This document shows, piece after piece, positions 33,222 to 35,758 of a stretch of 35,758 nt of DNA. Each line of letters opens with the position of its first letter. Position 1 is the first letter of the stretch. A program made the position numbers and the translations under genes. The notes beneath the pieces are model-generated. The model did no database searches, was not told the DNA's origin, and saw only the letters and a list, made by a program, of their open reading frames with translations. The DNA is from an uncultured Tateyamaria sp. (lineage in GTDB: Bacteria; Pseudomonadota; Alphaproteobacteria; Rhodobacterales; Rhodobacteraceae). The stretch covers positions 1-35,758 of the forward strand of contig NZ_CANNGP010000040.1 in assembly GCF_947504105.1 (NCBI RefSeq). Direction: 5' to 3'.

Positions 33222-33485
33222 ATGACCGAAACCGCTACAAATGCCGAAAGCTACCGTGTGACGGCAGATGAATTGCGTCAGTTCGTTGAACGGTTCGAGC
33301 GGCTCGAGATGGAAAAGAAGGACATTGCCGACCAACAGAAAGAGGTGATGGCTGAGGCCAAGGCCCGTGGGTATGACACGAAGGTCATACGCAAGGTAAT
33401 CGCGCTGCGAAAACGGGACAGCGATGACATTGCGGAAGAAGAAGCCGTGCTTGAGCTTTACAAGGAAGCGTTGGGGATGAGCTGA
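33222..33485 (+). CDS. gapR: GapR-like DUF2312 DNA-binding protein
   Basis: 87-residue, highly charged helical protein. YRVTADELRQFVERFERLEMEKKDIADQQKEVMAEAKARGYDTKVIRKVIALRKRD is the DUF2312 pattern. GapR binds overtwisted DNA ahead of polymerases and helps topoisomerases; known in Caulobacter, conserved in alphaproteobacteria. The ATG at 33222 is preceded by CAGGAG; the longer in-frame extension to 33105 overlaps the divergent gene's leader. Ends five bases before the convergent HxlR gene. Confidence 0.93.
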   Translation: MTETATNAESYRVTADELRQFVERFERLEMEKKDIADQQKEVMAEAKARGYDTKVIRKVIALRKRDSDDIAEEEAVLELYKEALGMS

Positions 33486-33489
33486 GCGG

Positions 33490-33981
33490 TCAGTCGCCGC
33501 TCGTACCATCGCTCTTCTTTTGCGTGGGTGCGTAACTCAACCAACGTAAGGGCAGCGCGCCGCCCTTCGGAACGATTCCGATCTTCACCGGATTGCCAGA
33601 GCGCTTGTCGGTCAATTCGAGCGCAGATTCCCCGTTCTTCATGTGCCGGTCACCCCACTGCATCAGTGCCAAAAGCACAGGCGCAAGTTCGCGCCCCTTC
33701 TGTGTCAACGCATATGCATGGCGTGTGCGAGAAGAACCATCACGGTAGGCTTCCTTTTTGGCCAACCCGTTTTCGACGATCTGAGCGAGCCGACCGGACA
33801 AAACCGATTTCGGTATGCTGATGTCGGCCTGAATGTCTGCAAAACGACCCACCCCGTAAAACATTTCCCGTATTATCAACCAGGTCCAGCGATCGGGAAT
33901 CTGCTCTATGGCAAGGGCCGCGCCACATTCTGACATAGGCACCGGGCTTTCACGCACTGGCGAATTTTCTGAGTTTGACAT
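33490..33981 (-). CDS. HxlR-family transcriptional regulator
   Basis: 163-residue winged-helix regulator. CGAALAIEQIPDRWTWLIIREMFYGVGRFADIQADISIPKSVLSGRLAQIVENGL is the HxlR domain (about residues 19-110), with the typical early cysteine and the W-LI(I/L)RE motif. The C-terminal part (MKNGESALELTDKRSGNPVKIGIV) is less conserved. It faces a decayed GFA-family gene 57 bases away, the classic divergent arrangement in which such a regulator controls its neighbour. With the target lost, its remaining role is unclear. Confidence 0.93.
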   Translation of the reverse strand: MSNSENSPVRESPVPMSECGAALAIEQIPDRWTWLIIREMFYGVGRFADIQADISIPKSVLSGRLAQIVENGLAKKEAYRDGSSRTRHAYALTQKGRELAPVLLALMQWGDRHMKNGESALELTDKRSGNPVKIGIVPKGGALPLRWLSYAPTQKKSDGTSGD

Positions 33982-34038
33982 TTGAACTCTGCTCTGTCGA
34001 TTTTATTTTTGTTGACGACATAGTAAACTGAATTGACC

Positions 34039-34459
34039 TTGCAGACCACTGAAAACACAACAAAGGCAGGCGGTTGCCATTGCGACGCCTTAAGATATGC
34101 CTTGTCAGAACTTCCATTAGTCAAAAGACAATGCCACTGCAAAGCTTGCCAATACATGGCTGGCGGTGTGCCTTAGTGTTTCCTGCATGTACCCGCGCAT
34201 GGCTTTGTGTGCACTGAAAGGACACCTGTGCACTTAACACCCCGGCCTGGAAAATGCGGCGACACGCTATTTCGGTGGCACATGCGGAATGCAACTGGTG
34301 ACAACGCGACAGGGCACTTCGGGTGTCCTCGTCAAGGTGGGTACATTGGACGATCCTTGCGGCCTTTCCCCGCGTATTGCAATCTGCCACGTAGATGCGC
34401 AGAAGTTTAATGCCGTCACGGAAGGGTCGCAGGTGTTCGCTGGTTTGCCCGGCATCTAA
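34039..34459 (+). pseudogene. GFA (glutathione-dependent formaldehyde-activating-like) family gene, broken by a stop and a frameshift
   Basis: Two adjoining frames together give a nearly complete GFA-family protein. From a TTG at 34039 the first frame reads AGGCHCDALRYALSELPLV and QCHCKACQYMAGGVP, the zinc-binding first half. It meets TAG at 34174-34176, continues CFLHVPAHGFVCTERTPVHL, and shifts frame near 34246-34252. The second frame then gives RYFGGTCGMQL and VGTLDDPCGLSPRI up to TAA at 34457-34459. The usual FCxxCG cysteine pair is reduced to GGTCG. No good start codon or ribosome site remains. The divergent HxlR gene was probably its regulator. The end overlaps the convergent gene by three bases. 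Confidence 0.8.
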
Positions 34460-35331
34460 GGCGCGATGAGGGTCACGCCTGGAATACGGGCTACGCGCTC
34501 CATATCTTCCTCGTAGATGTCGGTCATTGTTTCGATCATCTCTTCGGTCCAACCCGGTGCATTGAGTTCTTCTTCGATCTGCTCTTCGATTGCGAATTTG
34601 TCGAGAAATGCCGCAATCACGCGCCGTTTTTGCATCTCTGTCATGGTCGGGTGTGATTTCAGGTAAGCGCGAAAACGCTGCATTCCTTCTTTGGACATGA
34701 TGTCCGACAGCAGATCGAAGCCGCCCACAATTTTTTCGCCATGTTCTAGACCTGCAAGCTCGCGCACGATCTGGGCCCATAGCATCGGCATGTCCTCGAA
34801 GCACCACGTGGTAATGATCACGTCGGGCGCTGCGGTGCGTATGGCCGACAGGGTATCCGACCACCGAATGCTGTAAGGGTCAGCGCCGCGCAGAAAGGCT
34901 TGCATGTCTTCTTGCGGGGCATTGTTGAACAAAGCAGGCAGGAACGTGGCAGGGTTGCGGATAGCAAGAAACAACTCAACCTCGTCATGTGCAAAGAGCG
35001 CGGACAACTTGGCCATCCGTTCCGGAGCCGACAGATAGATGGTGCCATTGCGCACGCATGAATGCGGAGCGCCAAAAAGGAACATGTGGCTCAGGATCAT
35101 GCGATCCGCGTTCTCTTCGTCCAATATCAGGTCCATCATGACATCCCGCGCATCTTCAGCGGGCGCGGCGTCCTGCAAGGCGGCTACTGTATCTTTCAAA
35201 AGGGGCCGGTACTTACTCGGCCCGGGGACGGCGATACCGCGCTTCGAAAAGTCCTCCTTGTTGCGCAACAGGCAGCGCACCAGCCTGTCTTCCTCAGTGA
35301 AGTGTGCGCCGGCATGAAGGACAATTTGCAT
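34456..35331 (-). CDS. sulfotransferase-like protein with degenerate PAPS loop
   Basis: 291 residues. The layout follows bacterial sulfotransferase-like proteins: a first strand and loop QIVLHAGAHFTEEDRLVRCLLRN, then FSKRGIAVPGPSKYR. Next come ILSHMFLFGAP and YLSAPERMAKLSALFAHDEVELFLAIRNPATFLPALFN, where the 3'-phosphate-binding R-P segment is expected. In true sulfotransferases the first loop reads GxxKTGTT or similar; here FTEED replaces it, so PAPS binding is doubtful. The start at 35331 (MQIVLHAG) begins at the first strand; an in-frame ATG at 35406 adds an unstructured leader. Function unknown; not cotranscribed with a neighbour. Confidence 0.6.
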   Translation of the reverse strand: MQIVLHAGAHFTEEDRLVRCLLRNKEDFSKRGIAVPGPSKYRPLLKDTVAALQDAAPAEDARDVMMDLILDEENADRMILSHMFLFGAPHSCVRNGTIYLSAPERMAKLSALFAHDEVELFLAIRNPATFLPALFNNAPQEDMQAFLRGADPYSIRWSDTLSAIRTAAPDVIITTWCFEDMPMLWAQIVRELAGLEHGEKIVGGFDLLSDIMSKEGMQRFRAYLKSHPTMTEMQKRRVIAAFLDKFAIEEQIEEELNAPGWTEEMIETMTDIYEEDMERVARIPGVTLIAP

Positions 35332-35422
35332 GTGGTTCGACCTGATAGGCGTGATTTGGGGTGGGGTAGATATACCCGTTTTACGTTGGGAGAAAACCTC
35401 TGACATATGACGAAAAACGATC

Positions 35423-35451
35423 TTGCGCCCGGACGACTCACGGAGTAGACG
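35423..35451 (+). promoter_or_regulatory. candidate promoter of tRNA-Thr
   Basis: TTGCGC (35423-35428), 17 bases, TAGACG (35446-35451). It sits 11 bases before the tRNA gene, as expected for a stable RNA promoter. Motif-based. Confidence 0.4.
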
Positions 35452-35462
35452 ATGCGCCCAAG

Positions 35463-35538
35463 GCCCCTATAGCTCAGCTGGTAGAGCAACTGATTTGTAA
35501 TCAGTAGGTCCGCGGTTCGAGTCCGTGTGGGGGCACCA
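35463..35538 (+). tRNA. tRNA-Thr(UGU)
   Basis: 76 bases forming a full cloverleaf: acceptor GCCCCTA with TGGGGGC, D arm GCTC-AGCTGGTA-GAGC, anticodon arm CTGAT-TTGTAAT-CAG region with anticodon TGT, T arm CGCGG-TTCGAGT-CCGTG and an encoded CCA end. The anticodon UGU reads threonine ACA codons (and others by wobble). It is free-standing, with its own candidate promoter. Confidence 0.95.
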
Positions 35539-35758
35539 TTTAATATTCTAGGCATATGTTTTAAATGAATTTTCCGGTTGATGGGGTTTTAGTCCATCTT
35601 CTGGCCCCCTGCAAATAATGTGAAACAGTGTGTTGCGATGTTCAGACTAGGCACACTTGCGAACCTTTCATGCGTTCGTCCTGACCCAGCCCCCTAATCC
35701 GGGCCGTTCAGGTGTAGAATCCGTTCCTGTTTCTTTCTGTTGTTATGGTTGCGGTCAA
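35539..35758. other. non-coding end of window after tRNA-Thr
   Basis: No gene or clear terminator is seen. A weak inverted repeat GATGG...CCATC follows the tRNA at about 35579-35600. The first 40 bases are AT-rich. The 3' side of a tRNA is a common integration site, but no repeat of the tRNA end is visible in the window. Confidence 0.3.

Noticed and set aside
34174-34176. TAG in the GFA gene read as a recoded codon
   Set aside because: A second lesion, a frameshift near 34250, and loss of a zinc cysteine make decay the simpler reading.
34121-34864. 247-codon minus-strand frame across the GFA remnant and sulfotransferase-like gene
   Set aside because: It lies antisense to the GFA remnant and in a different frame of the sulfotransferase-like gene; the product is Arg/Asp-rich without a domain.
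35463-35758. integration site of a mobile element at tRNA-Thr
   Set aside because: No integrase gene and no second copy of the tRNA end is visible inside the window; the sequence beyond the right edge would be needed.

Overview
The window reads as a piece of chromosome from an alphaproteobacterium, most probably a marine Rhodobacterales/Roseobacter-type organism. The base composition is fairly GC-rich. The run NDUFA12-like complex I protein, MlaD, DUF2155, Aat, AccC, AccB is a gene neighbourhood I associate with that group. GapR (DUF2312), a ScfR-family regulator, an SSF-histidine kinase and several Liv-type ABC transporters fit the same picture. Genus and species cannot be told from the sequence.

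Layout, left to right. (1) 389-7033 (+): tryptophan 2,3-dioxygenase and kynureninase, followed by a complete branched-chain-type ABC transporter (binding protein, LivH, LivM, LivG, LivF), largely with overlapping reading frames. (2) 7042-10224: a zinc uptake locus. zur-znuC-znuB is read leftwards, znuA rightwards, with two Zur-box-like palindromes between them; ZnuA and ZnuC carry long histidine-rich stretches. (3) 10226-11446 (-): a photolyase/cryptochrome-like protein whose two domains appear to be in swapped order. (4) 11580-13699 (+): clpP and clpX, closed by a strong terminator. (5) 13774-15929: a Rid-family protein and, convergent to it, a FkbM methyltransferase fused to a GT61-type glycosyltransferase. 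(6) 16094-19860: NDUFA12-like protein, MlaD-like protein and DUF2155 protein on +; aat and accBC on -. (7) 20099-25299 (-): a second, complete Liv-type transporter with a Tat-exported binding protein. (8) 25530-30273 (+): a ScfR/RamB-like regulator, then a tight three-gene unit of single-domain response regulator, two-TM small protein and sodium:solute-symporter/histidine-kinase hybrid. This looks like a short-chain fatty acid or acetate sensing locus. (9) 30363-35538: a FliM/FliN-like protein; a leftward sulfur-related operon (DUF442 protein, two YeeE/YedE half-transporters, a small membrane protein); gapR; an HxlR regulator facing a decayed GFA-family gene; a sulfotransferase-like protein with a degenerate P-loop; and tRNA-Thr(UGU).

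Functionally the window mixes housekeeping (ClpXP, fatty acid synthesis, N-end rule transferase, complex I assembly, tRNA) with nutrient acquisition (two Liv systems, zinc, reduced sulfur) and carbon sensing. The most interesting items are the apparently permuted photolyase, the cluster of TTTGTAAAC-like elements in the ScfR/binding-protein divergent region together with the leader hairpin of the binding-protein gene, alternative hairpins at the first livH ribosome site, and the clearly readable GFA pseudogene with one nonsense and one frameshift lesion. I did not find a CRISPR array, phage, insertion sequence or obvious defence island.
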